Source of the DNA: an uncultured Collinsella sp.
Lineage (GTDB): Bacteria; Actinomycetota; Coriobacteriia; Coriobacteriales; Coriobacteriaceae
Assembly (NCBI GenBank): GCA_934643435.1
Contig: CAKUCJ010000029.1
Location: 1-9,744 of the forward strand
Length of the DNA stretch: 9,744 nt
Direction: 5' to 3'
Of this stretch, positions 1-5,150 are shown one piece after another; within the stretch, counting starts at the first letter, position 1, and every line of letters starts with the position of its first letter. The position numbers and the translations under genes are program-made. Below the pieces are notes generated by a model. It was not told where the DNA came from, did no database searches, and saw only the letters and a list, made by a program, of their open reading frames with translations.

Positions 1-307
1 CGGTCGCACCGATGTCGCCGAGGAGGCCGCCAAGCTCCTGGCGACCTTCGATCCTGCCGATGACGTGATCGTGTGCACCGACCTGTTTGGCGGCAGCGTC
101 AACAACGAGTTCACCAAGATCGTCCAGACGCGTCCGAACACCTACCTGATCGCCAACATGAACCTGCCGCTGTTGATCCAGCTGCTGTTCTCGGATCAGG
201 AGGCGCCCGCCGACCAGGTCATCCGCGAGATCCTCGCTGCCGACGACACGCGCGTCAAGTTTGTCAACGACCTGCTGACCGATACGGATGACGAGGAAGA
301 GTTCTAG
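1..307 (+). CDS. PTS mannose-family EIIA subunit, C-terminal part (5' truncated by window edge)
   Basis: The reading frame is open from the left edge (first full codon at base 2) to TAG at 305-307, giving about 101 residues. The segment with residues CTDLFGGSVNNEF matches the conserved 'DL.GGSp.N' block of mannose-family EIIA domains, and the following 'NTYLIANMNLPLLIQLL' fits the late core of that fold. The phosphorylated histidine of this family lies near the N-terminus, so it is outside the window and cannot be checked. The protein would pass phosphate from HPr to EIIB in the cytoplasm. It ends in a very acidic tail, DTDDEEEF. EIIB follows after 58 bp, so the PTS is encoded as separate A, B, C and D polypeptides, as in the Salmonella Gfr system, rather than as a ManX-type AB fusion. 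The family call is strong; substrate is inferred only from the downstream enzymes. Confidence 0.9.
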   Translation, partial: GRTDVAEEAAKLLATFDPADDVIVCTDLFGGSVNNEFTKIVQTRPNTYLIANMNLPLLIQLLFSDQEAPADQVIREILAADDTRVKFVNDLLTDTDDEEEF

Positions 308-329
308 TCACCGTCTTGCTATTAACAGC

Positions 330-343
330 GCCGGGTTTCCGGC
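330..343 (+). other. Small hairpin between EIIA and EIIB
   Basis: GCCGG (330-334) pairs with CCGGC (339-343) around a GTTT loop. There is no T-run behind it, so it is not a terminator. It could affect mRNA stability or EIIB translation, but a 5-bp stem in GC-rich DNA may be chance. Confidence 0.25.
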
Positions 344-365
344 ATGAGACCTTTGGGGGTCAATC

Positions 366-848
366 ATGATTCAATTGCTTCGCGTAGACCATCGTCTGCT
401 TCATGGCCAGGTGGCCGTCTCTTGGGTTCAGGGCCTGGGCTCCGACTGCATCTTCTGCGTCGGCGACAAGGTCGCCAACGATCCCGTCTGGAAAACCACG
501 CTCAAGATGGGTAAACCGGCCAATGCCAAGCTCGTCATCAAGGACATGGAGCACGCCATCGAGGCCATCAACTCCGGCGTGACCGATAAGTACAAGATGA
601 TCATCTGCGTCGCCAGCATTGCCGAGGCCAAGCAGCTCGCCGACGGCTGTCCGCAGATCACCTCCATCAACCTGGGCAACACCAAGTCCAAGGATGAGCA
701 GCGTCCCGATGCCCGCAAGATCTCCCGTCAGATTTTTGTGACTGCCGCCGAGGAAGAGGACATTCGCGAGCTCGTCGGCCGTGGCATCGAGGTCGAGATT
801 CGCGCTCTGGCGGACGACCCCAAGGTCGACGCTGTAAGCGCCCTCTAA
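366..848 (+). CDS. PTS mannose-family EIIB subunit
   Basis: A 160-residue cytoplasmic phosphocarrier that takes phosphate from EIIA and transfers it to the sugar moving through EIIC/EIID. The N-terminal block RVDHRLLHGQV (residues 6-16) is the signature of this family (usually R.DdRLiHGQV), and His13 is the expected phosphorylated histidine. INLGNTKSK (101-109) and the C-terminal stretch around IFVTAAEEEDIRELVGRG (123-140), followed by IEVEIR, also match the family, and the length is normal. The ATG at 366 is preceded by a G-rich ribosome binding site (GGGGG at 355-359). The stop is TAA at 846-848. The next gene, EIIC, starts only 293 bp later behind its own promoter, so EIIA-EIIB and EIIC-EIID may form separate transcripts. 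Family assignment is firm; sugar specificity is inferred from the epimerase and deglycase nearby. Confidence 0.93.
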   Translation: MIQLLRVDHRLLHGQVAVSWVQGLGSDCIFCVGDKVANDPVWKTTLKMGKPANAKLVIKDMEHAIEAINSGVTDKYKMIICVASIAEAKQLADGCPQITSINLGNTKSKDEQRPDARKISRQIFVTAAEEEDIRELVGRGIEVEIRALADDPKVDAVSAL

Positions 849-859
849 TTAGGAACCGC

Positions 860-884
860 GGGGCGGCGTGAACAGCGTCGCCCC
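860..884 (+). other. GC-rich hairpin just after the EIIB stop
   Basis: GGGGCGGCG (860-868) pairs over nine positions, including one G-U, with CGTCGCCCC (876-884) around the loop TGAACAG. It lies 12 bp behind the EIIB stop codon. No T-run follows, so it is not a classic intrinsic terminator. It may protect the EIIAB mRNA 3' end or slow the polymerase. Confidence 0.45.
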
Positions 885-891
885 ATCCGTG

Positions 892-927
892 GGCGGGCCG
901 GCTAAGCGTTTTATCCGATAGCCCGCC
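892..927 (+). other. Second imperfect hairpin between EIIB and EIIC
   Basis: GGCGGGC (892-898) pairs with GCCCGCC (921-927). Inside, CGG/CCG (899-901 with 915-917) and TAA/TTA (903-905 with 911-913) can extend the stem. No T-tract follows. Together with the hairpin at 860-884 it separates the EIIAB part from the promoter that begins near 962. Confidence 0.35.
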
Positions 928-941
928 TACCGTTCACCGGG

Positions 942-1002
942 AATACCTGCCCGTTGAGCGATTGGTATTAAATAGTTTCTGCATGACTATATAATTGGTA
1001 TG
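942..1002 (+). promoter_or_regulatory. Promoter for EIIC-EIID with repeated TTGGTAT operator-like sites
   Basis: A consensus -10 box TATAAT lies at 990-995; the best -35 candidate is the weak TTAAAT at 968-973 (16-bp spacer). TTGGTATTAAA (962-972) overlaps the -35 region, ATTGGTAT (994-1001) overlaps the -10 box and start point, and an inverted copy AATACC sits at 942-947. The same arrangement, including the 12-mer TATAATTGGTAT, occurs upstream of the deglycase gene at 3861-3902. Such copies covering -35 and -10 suit repression. The half-site ATTGGTAT resembles operators of HutC-subfamily GntR regulators such as NagR (remembered, not searched), but the regulator gene is not in this window. 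The transcription start would be near 1002. Confidence 0.7.
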
Positions 1003-1009
1003 AAATCAT

Positions 1010-1046
1010 TTGTACCGGTTTAGGTGTTAACAGCACACCGGTACAA
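1010..1046 (+). promoter_or_regulatory. 5'-proximal hairpin in the EIIC leader (perfect 10-bp inverted repeat)
   Basis: TTGTACCGGT (1010-1019) is the exact reverse complement of ACCGGTACAA (1037-1046). Within the 17-nt spacer GTG (1024-1026) can pair with CAC (1034-1036) around TTAACAG, leaving a four-base bulge. It starts about 8 nt behind the predicted transcription start and about 95 nt ahead of the EIIC start codon. There is no T-run, so a terminator is unlikely. It could be an mRNA-stabilising 5' stem-loop, an antiterminator-protein target or a DNA operator. The rest of the leader (1047-1141) has a further small inverted repeat, GATCC (1114-1118) with GGATC (1124-1128), just before the ribosome binding site. 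Confidence 0.6.
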
Positions 1047-1141
1047 GCTGGGTCTGGGTAAGCGATTGTCGGCATGGAAAAGGGCGCGCTGACAAGTCGG
1101 TAATCGCCGCGCAGATCCAAGAGGGATCAAAGGGAGGAACA

Positions 1142-1915
1142 ATGCTTGTTCAAGCGATCCTCATCGGACTTATCGCTGCCTTCGGTAAGCTCGATTATCA
1201 GCTCGGTACGCTCTATGCGTTCCGTCCGATCGTTCTGTGCCCGCTCGTGGGCATAGTCCTCGGGGACCTGCAGTCCGGCCTCGCCATCGGCGCGAGCCTC
1301 GAGCTGCTCTTCATGGGTTCCATCGCCATCGGCGCCTACGTGCCGCCCGATGAGACGATTGGCGGCGTGCTCGCCTGCGCCTTCGCTATTCAGCTGGGCC
1401 AGAGCACCGAGGCCGCCATCGCGCTCGCGATGCCCATCGCCACCCTGTGCCTGGCCATCAAGAACGTCGTCAACGCCGGTATGCCCCTTCTGGTCGACCG
1501 CGCCGACGTCTTTGCCAGCAAGGGCAACCTCAAGGGCATCTACGCCATGCACTGGATCATCGGCCTCGTGATCGTCGCCCTTGCCTTCTTCCTGTGCTCT
1601 GTCTCCTTCTATCTGGGTGCCGACGCCGTTCAGGGCCTGCTCGACTTCATCCCGACGTTCGTCCTCGATGGCTTTGGCGTCGCAGCCAACATCCTGCCTG
1701 CCATGGGCTTCGCAATGCTCGGCCGTCTGGTGCTTACCAAGCAGCTCGTGCCGTTCTACTTCCTGGGCTTCCTGCTGTGCTCCTATGCCAACGTGCCCGT
1801 CCTCGGTGTCGCTCTGATCGCAATCATCATCGGCATCGACAAGTTCGACCTGCTGGGCCTCGGTGGCGCCCAGCCCCAGCTTTCTGTGGAAGGGGATGAG
1901 GACGATGACTTCTAA
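1142..1915 (+). CDS. PTS mannose-family EIIC subunit (membrane)
   Basis: A 257-residue integral membrane protein that, with EIID, forms the sugar channel. The N-terminus (MLVQAILIGLIAAFGKLDYQ) and the block around residues 41-66 (GDLQSGLAIGASLELLFMG) are typical of mannose-type EIIC, where 'G.l..Gl..GA.lqL.fmG' is conserved. Several long hydrophobic stretches follow, notably near residues 77-107, 134-157, 178-200 and 204-230. Length is normal for the family. The start is supported by the ribosome binding site GGGAGG about 5 nt upstream. The C-terminus is a cytoplasmic acidic tail, VEGDEDDDF, whose coding DNA also carries the start codon of EIID (11-bp overlap), so translation is likely coupled. 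The substrate is inferred to be a glycated amine such as fructoselysine or glucoselysine. Confidence 0.93.
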   Translation: MLVQAILIGLIAAFGKLDYQLGTLYAFRPIVLCPLVGIVLGDLQSGLAIGASLELLFMGSIAIGAYVPPDETIGGVLACAFAIQLGQSTEAAIALAMPIATLCLAIKNVVNAGMPLLVDRADVFASKGNLKGIYAMHWIIGLVIVALAFFLCSVSFYLGADAVQGLLDFIPTFVLDGFGVAANILPAMGFAMLGRLVLTKQLVPFYFLGFLLCSYANVPVLGVALIAIIIGIDKFDLLGLGGAQPQLSVEGDEDDDF

Positions 1916-2729
1916 TTCCGAGAACCAGATTACTCGCTCCGACCTCATTAAGAGCTCTCTGAACACCGGCGCTCTGGGCATGGAGTTCTCCTGGACCTAC
2001 TACAAGCAGATGAACATCGCCTTCTGCCTGATGGTCGCCAACATGCTCAAGAAGATCTATGCTGGCCGTCCCGACGATTACGCCGAGGCCCTGCATCGCC
2101 ACAGCGCATTCTTCAACATCACCCCGCAGCTCGCTCCCTTCGTGGGCGGCATCGCGATGGCCATGGAGGAGAAGGTTGCTCGCGGTGAGGTCGAGCCCGA
2201 GAGCGTCAACGACATCAAGGCCGCCCTCATGGGTCCGCTTTCCGGCCTGGGTGACTCCTTCTTCCTGTCCACCCTGCGCGTCGTCGCCGCTGCCGTGGGC
2301 ATCAGCCTGTGCCAGGCCGGCAACGCCTTTGGTCCCATCGCCTTCCTGCTCATCTACAACATCCCGGCGTTCCTGATCCGTATCTTTGGCGCCATCAAGG
2401 GTTATGAGCTGGGTATCGGCTTCCTCGACGAGGCTCAGAAGACCGGCCTGATGCAAAAGATCATGGCTTGCGTCGGCATCGTCGGCGTCATGGTCGTCGG
2501 CGCCATGAGCAAGGACATGTTCTGGGCCTCGATGCCCATCGCCATCGGCCAGGGCGACTCCGCCCAGACCCTCCAGGACATCCTGGATGGCATCATGCCC
2601 GGCATGCTCGGCATGGCCGCCTTCTGGCTCTACTATTGGCTGCTCTCCAAGAAGATCAACCCGATGGTCCTGATCCTCTGCACCATGGTCGTGGGTATCA
2701 TCGGCGCTTACTTTGGCGTGCTTGCCTAA
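1905..2729 (+). CDS. PTS mannose-family EIID subunit (membrane)
   Basis: A 274-residue partner of EIIC in the membrane complex. Diagnostic blocks are the N-terminal EFSWTYYKQMN (usually 'q.sWNyErMq'), FFNITPQLAPFVGGIAMAMEE (usually 'FFNThP....i.Gv..amEe') and MGPLSGLGDSFFLSTLR, the best conserved EIID motif. The C-terminal third is hydrophobic, ending in several membrane spans. I chose ATG 1905 rather than the in-frame ATG 1896 or the more distant start at 1863, because GGAAGGGG at 1888-1895 sits a proper 9 nt before 1905 and directly abuts 1896. The gene overlaps EIIC by 11 bp. An intrinsic terminator follows 48 bp after its stop, so EIID is probably the last gene of the main EIICD transcript. 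Confidence 0.93.
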   Translation: MTSNSENQITRSDLIKSSLNTGALGMEFSWTYYKQMNIAFCLMVANMLKKIYAGRPDDYAEALHRHSAFFNITPQLAPFVGGIAMAMEEKVARGEVEPESVNDIKAALMGPLSGLGDSFFLSTLRVVAAAVGISLCQAGNAFGPIAFLLIYNIPAFLIRIFGAIKGYELGIGFLDEAQKTGLMQKIMACVGIVGVMVVGAMSKDMFWASMPIAIGQGDSAQTLQDILDGIMPGMLGMAAFWLYYWLLSKKINPMVLILCTMVVGIIGAYFGVLA

Positions 2730-2777
2730 TATGTTTACATCGCGCTTCCATCGCGTCTAACGGTAGCGTCGATCTTT

Positions 2778-2814
2778 GGGGGCTTGTCGCAGGTGCGGCG
2801 GCCCCCTGTTTTTT
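2778..2814 (+). terminator. Intrinsic terminator after EIID
   Basis: GGGGGC (2778-2783) pairs with GCCCCC (2801-2806). Inside, GTCGC (2786-2790) pairs with GCGGC (2795-2799, one U-G) around AGGT. After TG comes TTTTTT at 2809-2814. The epimerase ribosome binding site begins about 16 nt later, with no room for a promoter between. The terminator must therefore be leaky, or the epimerase is read from a promoter before 2778 (TTTACA at 2734-2739 is a weak -35 candidate). Confidence 0.8.
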
Positions 2815-2840
2815 CCAAGCTTGTACGAAAGGGGAGGGCT

Positions 2841-3686
2841 ATGGCCGTACCCGAGCTTTCGCTCATGAACATCAACCATCGTTATTACAGCATCGAGACG
2901 TTCTTTAAGGCTGCCGGCGAGGCCGGTTATCGCAATATCGAGCTGTGGACCGGCTCGATGCACCTGTATGTGGATTGCCATGAGCACGATTCGGTGGACA
3001 AGATTCGCGACCTGGCCGCTCAGTATGGCATCAAGATCGTGTGCGTCTGCCCCGAGCAGAACAACCCCAAGCCGTGGAACGTCGCGGTGCGTGGCGAGGC
3101 CGGTCAGAAGCGCATCCTGTCCTACTTTAAGAACGTGATCGATGTCGCCGTCGAGCTGGGTGCGCCGCAGATTTTGGTGACGAGCGGCTGGGCCTATCTG
3201 GACGAGCCTGCTGAGGATGCCTGGGCTCGCAGTGTGGCCATGCTGCGCTCGGTATGCGACTACGCCGATACGCGCGGCATTCGCGTCGCGCTCGAGGCGC
3301 TGCAGCCGTCGGAGTCCGTGCTGGTTAACACCGCACAGGACGTGGCGCACATCCTCGAGGCGGTCGATCGCCCCAACCTGAAGGCCTGCATCGACTTCGG
3401 CGCCATGGAGGTTGCCGGCGATACGATCGACAGCTATTTTGAGGTTTTGGGCGACAAGATTGTCCACACCCATTTTGTGGATGTGGGCGGCGGCACGACG
3501 CACCTTGCCTGGGGCGACGGCGAGCGCGATATGCGCGCCGACCTCGAGGCGCTCATGCGTCACGGCTATACGGGCTATGCTTCGGCCGAGACGTGCGATG
3601 GTCGCTACTATCAGGACCCGTCCAAGGCGACGACTCAGGTTATCGAGATGTATCGCCGTGTGACGGCGGAGATGGAAGCCGAATAA
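2841..3686 (+). CDS. FrlC-like sugar (phosphate) epimerase/isomerase, TIM-barrel AP-endonuclease-2 superfamily
   Basis: A 281-residue protein of the xylose-isomerase-like TIM-barrel family. It resembles remembered E. coli FrlC (fructoselysine 3-epimerase) over most of its length. The clearest stretches are ALEALQPSESVLVNTAQDVAHIL, split here as ALEALQPSESV (150-160) plus the following NTAQDV, and then IVHTHFVDV (207-215) and the GDG turn (225-227). Probable divalent metal ligands are Glu152, Asp185, His211 and Glu250, spaced as in FrlC and the tagatose/psicose epimerases. Start ATG 2841 is backed by AGGGGAGGG just upstream; the longer open frame from 2784 would start inside the terminator stem and is rejected. 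The role inferred from context is interconversion of C3 epimers (psicoselysine and fructoselysine) or of their 6-phosphates. Other members of the family act on hexuloses or inosose, so the exact substrate is uncertain. Confidence 0.85.
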   Translation: MAVPELSLMNINHRYYSIETFFKAAGEAGYRNIELWTGSMHLYVDCHEHDSVDKIRDLAAQYGIKIVCVCPEQNNPKPWNVAVRGEAGQKRILSYFKNVIDVAVELGAPQILVTSGWAYLDEPAEDAWARSVAMLRSVCDYADTRGIRVALEALQPSESVLVNTAQDVAHILEAVDRPNLKACIDFGAMEVAGDTIDSYFEVLGDKIVHTHFVDVGGGTTHLAWGDGERDMRADLEALMRHGYTGYASAETCDGRYYQDPSKATTQVIEMYRRVTAEMEAE

Positions 3687-3698
3687 CGAGGCTGCGCG

Positions 3699-3742
3699 GT
3701 TGCGCCGGAAACGCTTGGGCGGGTCTGGCGCAACGTGCTTTT
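3699..3742 (+). terminator. Possible weak terminator after the epimerase gene
   Basis: GTTGCGCC (3699-3706) is the exact reverse complement of GGCGCAAC (3727-3734), with a 20-nt loop. GTGC and then TTTT (3739-3742) follow. The stem is good, but the loop is long and the T-run short, so termination may be inefficient. It begins 12 bp behind the epimerase stop codon. Confidence 0.4.
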
Positions 3743-3805
3743 AGGTGTTGAGTTGTGAAGTGTCCGTTGGCTGCGGTGCTCGAATTAGACAACTAAAGGC
3801 GTTGT

Positions 3806-3903
3806 AATACCACTCGGGCGGGGAAATCGACCGTTTGCCGCAAATCTTCGTGAGTTTGGATTGGTATTAAACAAAGCGTAATCGTATGGCTATAATTGGT
3901 ATC
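3806..3903 (+). promoter_or_regulatory. Promoter for the deglycase gene with the same operator-like sites as the EIIC promoter
   Basis: A consensus -10 TATAAT lies at 3891-3896; TTAAAC (3867-3872, 18-bp spacer) is a weak -35. TTGGTATTAAA (3861-3871) covers the -35 region and ATTGGTAT (3895-3902) covers the -10 and start point. An inverted copy, AATACCA, lies at 3806-3812. TATAATTGGTAT is shared exactly with 990-1001. The distance between the two direct copies is 35 bp here and 33 bp before EIIC. The transcription start is predicted near 3903, leaving a leader of about 50 nt. The regulator is not in the window. Confidence 0.72.
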
Positions 3904-3911
3904 AGCAAGAA

Positions 3912-3932
3912 GCGCGATGTATAGAATCGCGC
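3912..3932 (+). promoter_or_regulatory. 5'-proximal hairpin in the deglycase leader
   Basis: GCGCGAT (3912-3918) is the exact reverse complement of ATCGCGC (3926-3932), with loop GTATAGA. It begins 16 nt after the end of the -10 box, almost the same place as the hairpin in the EIIC leader (15 nt), though the sequences are unrelated. No T-run follows. A 5' stem-loop that protects the mRNA from decay is the simplest reading. Confidence 0.55.
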
Positions 3933-3953
3933 ACATGTGATGGGAGGACACAC

Positions 3954-5015
3954 ATGAAGGAGACCGAGAAGATCGAGATCATGCACTTCGACCAGGAGGG
4001 CTACCTCGAGGACGGCAGGAACGTCTACGAGGCCGGCAAGAGGATGACCGCCCTGGCCGACCGCGTGCACGAGGAGGGCTACGACGCCGTCTTCCTGATG
4101 GGCGTCGGCGGCACCTGGGACGAGTTCATGCAGCTCGAGTACCTCATGAACAAGTTCGGCGACCGCGACCTCGAGGTCTACCTGATCCACGCCGCCGAGT
4201 GGAACGTCATGGGCCACAAGCGCATGACCGAGCGCTCCGTCGTGCTGACCGCCTCCGAGTCCGGCACCACCCCCGAGGTCCTCGAGGCCGTCGGCAAGAT
4301 GAGGGAGATGGGCGTGCGCGTCTACGCCATGACCAACCCCGAGGGCAAGATCGGGCAGGCCGTGGGCGCCGAGAACTGCGTCATGATGGCCTCCGACCAC
4401 GGCGCCGGCGGCTGCGAGAAGGGCTACTACCTCGCCGACTGCTTCGGCCTGCGCCTGCTCAACCGCCGCGGCTGCTTCCCCAAGTTCGACCTGTTCATCG
4501 AGCAGACCAAAGACGTCTGGAAGGACATGCTCGACATCCGCAAGCGCTTCGAGCCCCGCGCCGAGGAGCTCGCCCGCAAGTACGCGCTGGCCGACTACAC
4601 CATGTTCATCGGCTCGGGCGCGCTGTGGGGCGAGACCATCCTCTATTCCATGTGCCTGCTCGAGGAGATGCAGTGGAAGCGCATCCGCCACATCACCTCG
4701 CACGACTTCTTCCACGGCACGCTCGAGCTGCTCGAGCCCGGCGTCCCGGTGTTCCTGTTCATGGGCGAGGACGAGTGCCGCGCCCTGGACGAGCGCGTCC
4801 GCGCCTTCCTCACCAGCGGCGTGACCGGCGACGAGGACTACGTCGTCATCGACACCGCCGAGTACGCGATCCCGGGCCTGGACGACGACTTCCGCGTCAT
4901 CGTGTCCCCCTGGATCCTGTCGGCGCTGACCACCGACCGCCTCGCGCGCAACTACGAGCTGGTCACCAAGCACAACCTCAAGTACCGCCGCTACTACCAC
5001 CAGTTCGACTACTAA
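3954..5015 (+). CDS. SIS-domain sugar-amine 6-phosphate deglycase (FrlB/FraB/GfrF family)
   Basis: A 353-residue cytosolic enzyme with two sugar-isomerase (SIS) domains, roughly residues 30-170 and 205-345. It probably hydrolyses fructoselysine- or glucoselysine-6-phosphate to glucose-6-phosphate plus lysine. HDFFHGTLELLEPGVPVFLF (250-269) aligns with remembered E. coli FrlB (EFRHGPLEIVEPGVP), and the C-terminal HNLKYRRYY (340-348) aligns with FrlB HNPDERRYY. Glu238 and His254 are 16 residues apart, the spacing of the catalytic Glu214/His230 reported for Salmonella FraB. ATG 3954 follows GGGAGG (3942-3947). The gene has its own promoter, 5' hairpin and terminator, so it is probably a single-gene transcript. 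Codon use is extreme: only two sense codons, AAA for Lys186 and TAT for Tyr231, end in A or T, and AGG is used for arginine. GlmS-type isomerase or another deglycase substrate (for example fructose-asparagine) are the alternatives. Confidence 0.88.
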   Translation: MKETEKIEIMHFDQEGYLEDGRNVYEAGKRMTALADRVHEEGYDAVFLMGVGGTWDEFMQLEYLMNKFGDRDLEVYLIHAAEWNVMGHKRMTERSVVLTASESGTTPEVLEAVGKMREMGVRVYAMTNPEGKIGQAVGAENCVMMASDHGAGGCEKGYYLADCFGLRLLNRRGCFPKFDLFIEQTKDVWKDMLDIRKRFEPRAEELARKYALADYTMFIGSGALWGETILYSMCLLEEMQWKRIRHITSHDFFHGTLELLEPGVPVFLFMGEDECRALDERVRAFLTSGVTGDEDYVVIDTAEYAIPGLDDDFRVIVSPWILSALTTDRLARNYELVTKHNLKYRRYYHQFDY

Positions 5016-5067
5016 GAGCTGGTCGCAGGTTCGGATATCTTGGCTGGTTGATATCTCGACCCCACAC

Positions 5068-5100
5068 AAGGGCGTCCGCATTCGCGCGGGCGCCCTTTTT
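5068..5100 (+). terminator. Strong intrinsic terminator after the deglycase gene
   Basis: A 12-bp stem (5068-5079 with 5086-5097), including one U-G pair, closes the six-base loop ATTCGC. AAGGGCG pairs with CGCCCTT and CCGC with GCGG. The descending arm runs into TTTTT at 5096-5100. It lies 52 bp after the stop codon and ends the Amadori-product locus. Confidence 0.92.
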
Positions 5101-5110
5101 GCGTTGAGGC

Positions 5111-5132
5111 GTGGGGCCGCGGCCGGTCCCAC
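5111..5132 (+). other. GC-rich hairpin behind the terminator
   Basis: GTGGGGCC (5111-5118) pairs with GGTCCCAC (5125-5132), one G-U pair, around GCGGCC; the centre contains the 10-bp palindrome GGCCGCGGCC. No T-run follows. Its function is unknown. It belongs to the 417-bp gene-free stretch 5101-5517. Confidence 0.35.
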
Positions 5133-5150
5133 GGGCTGGTCGGGAAGGCG

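Noticed and set aside
316..325. TTGCTATTAA before EIIB as another operator copy
   Set aside because: One mismatch to TTGGTATTAA, but no -10 box or second copy beside it; a single near match of this length is weak.
1863..1904. Longer N-terminus for EIID (starts at 1863 or 1896)
   Set aside because: The 1863 frame would add residues read from EIIC coding sequence, and ATG 1896 directly abuts the ribosome binding site. ATG 1905 has correct spacing.
1127..1981. 284-residue minus-strand open frame opposite EIIC
   Set aside because: Shadow of a GC-rich gene; charged low-complexity composition with no recognisable domain, while the + strand reads as a clear EIIC.
2784..2840. Longer N-terminus for the epimerase starting at TTG 2784
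   Set aside because: It would begin inside the terminator hairpin, has no ribosome binding site, and the added residues do not match the family; ATG 2841 has AGGGGAGGG in front.
3867..5132. 421-residue open frame on the minus strand opposite the deglycase gene
   Set aside because: It is long only because the + strand gene almost never has A or T at third codon positions, which removes antisense stops. It has low-complexity content, no family resemblance, and overlaps a clear gene.
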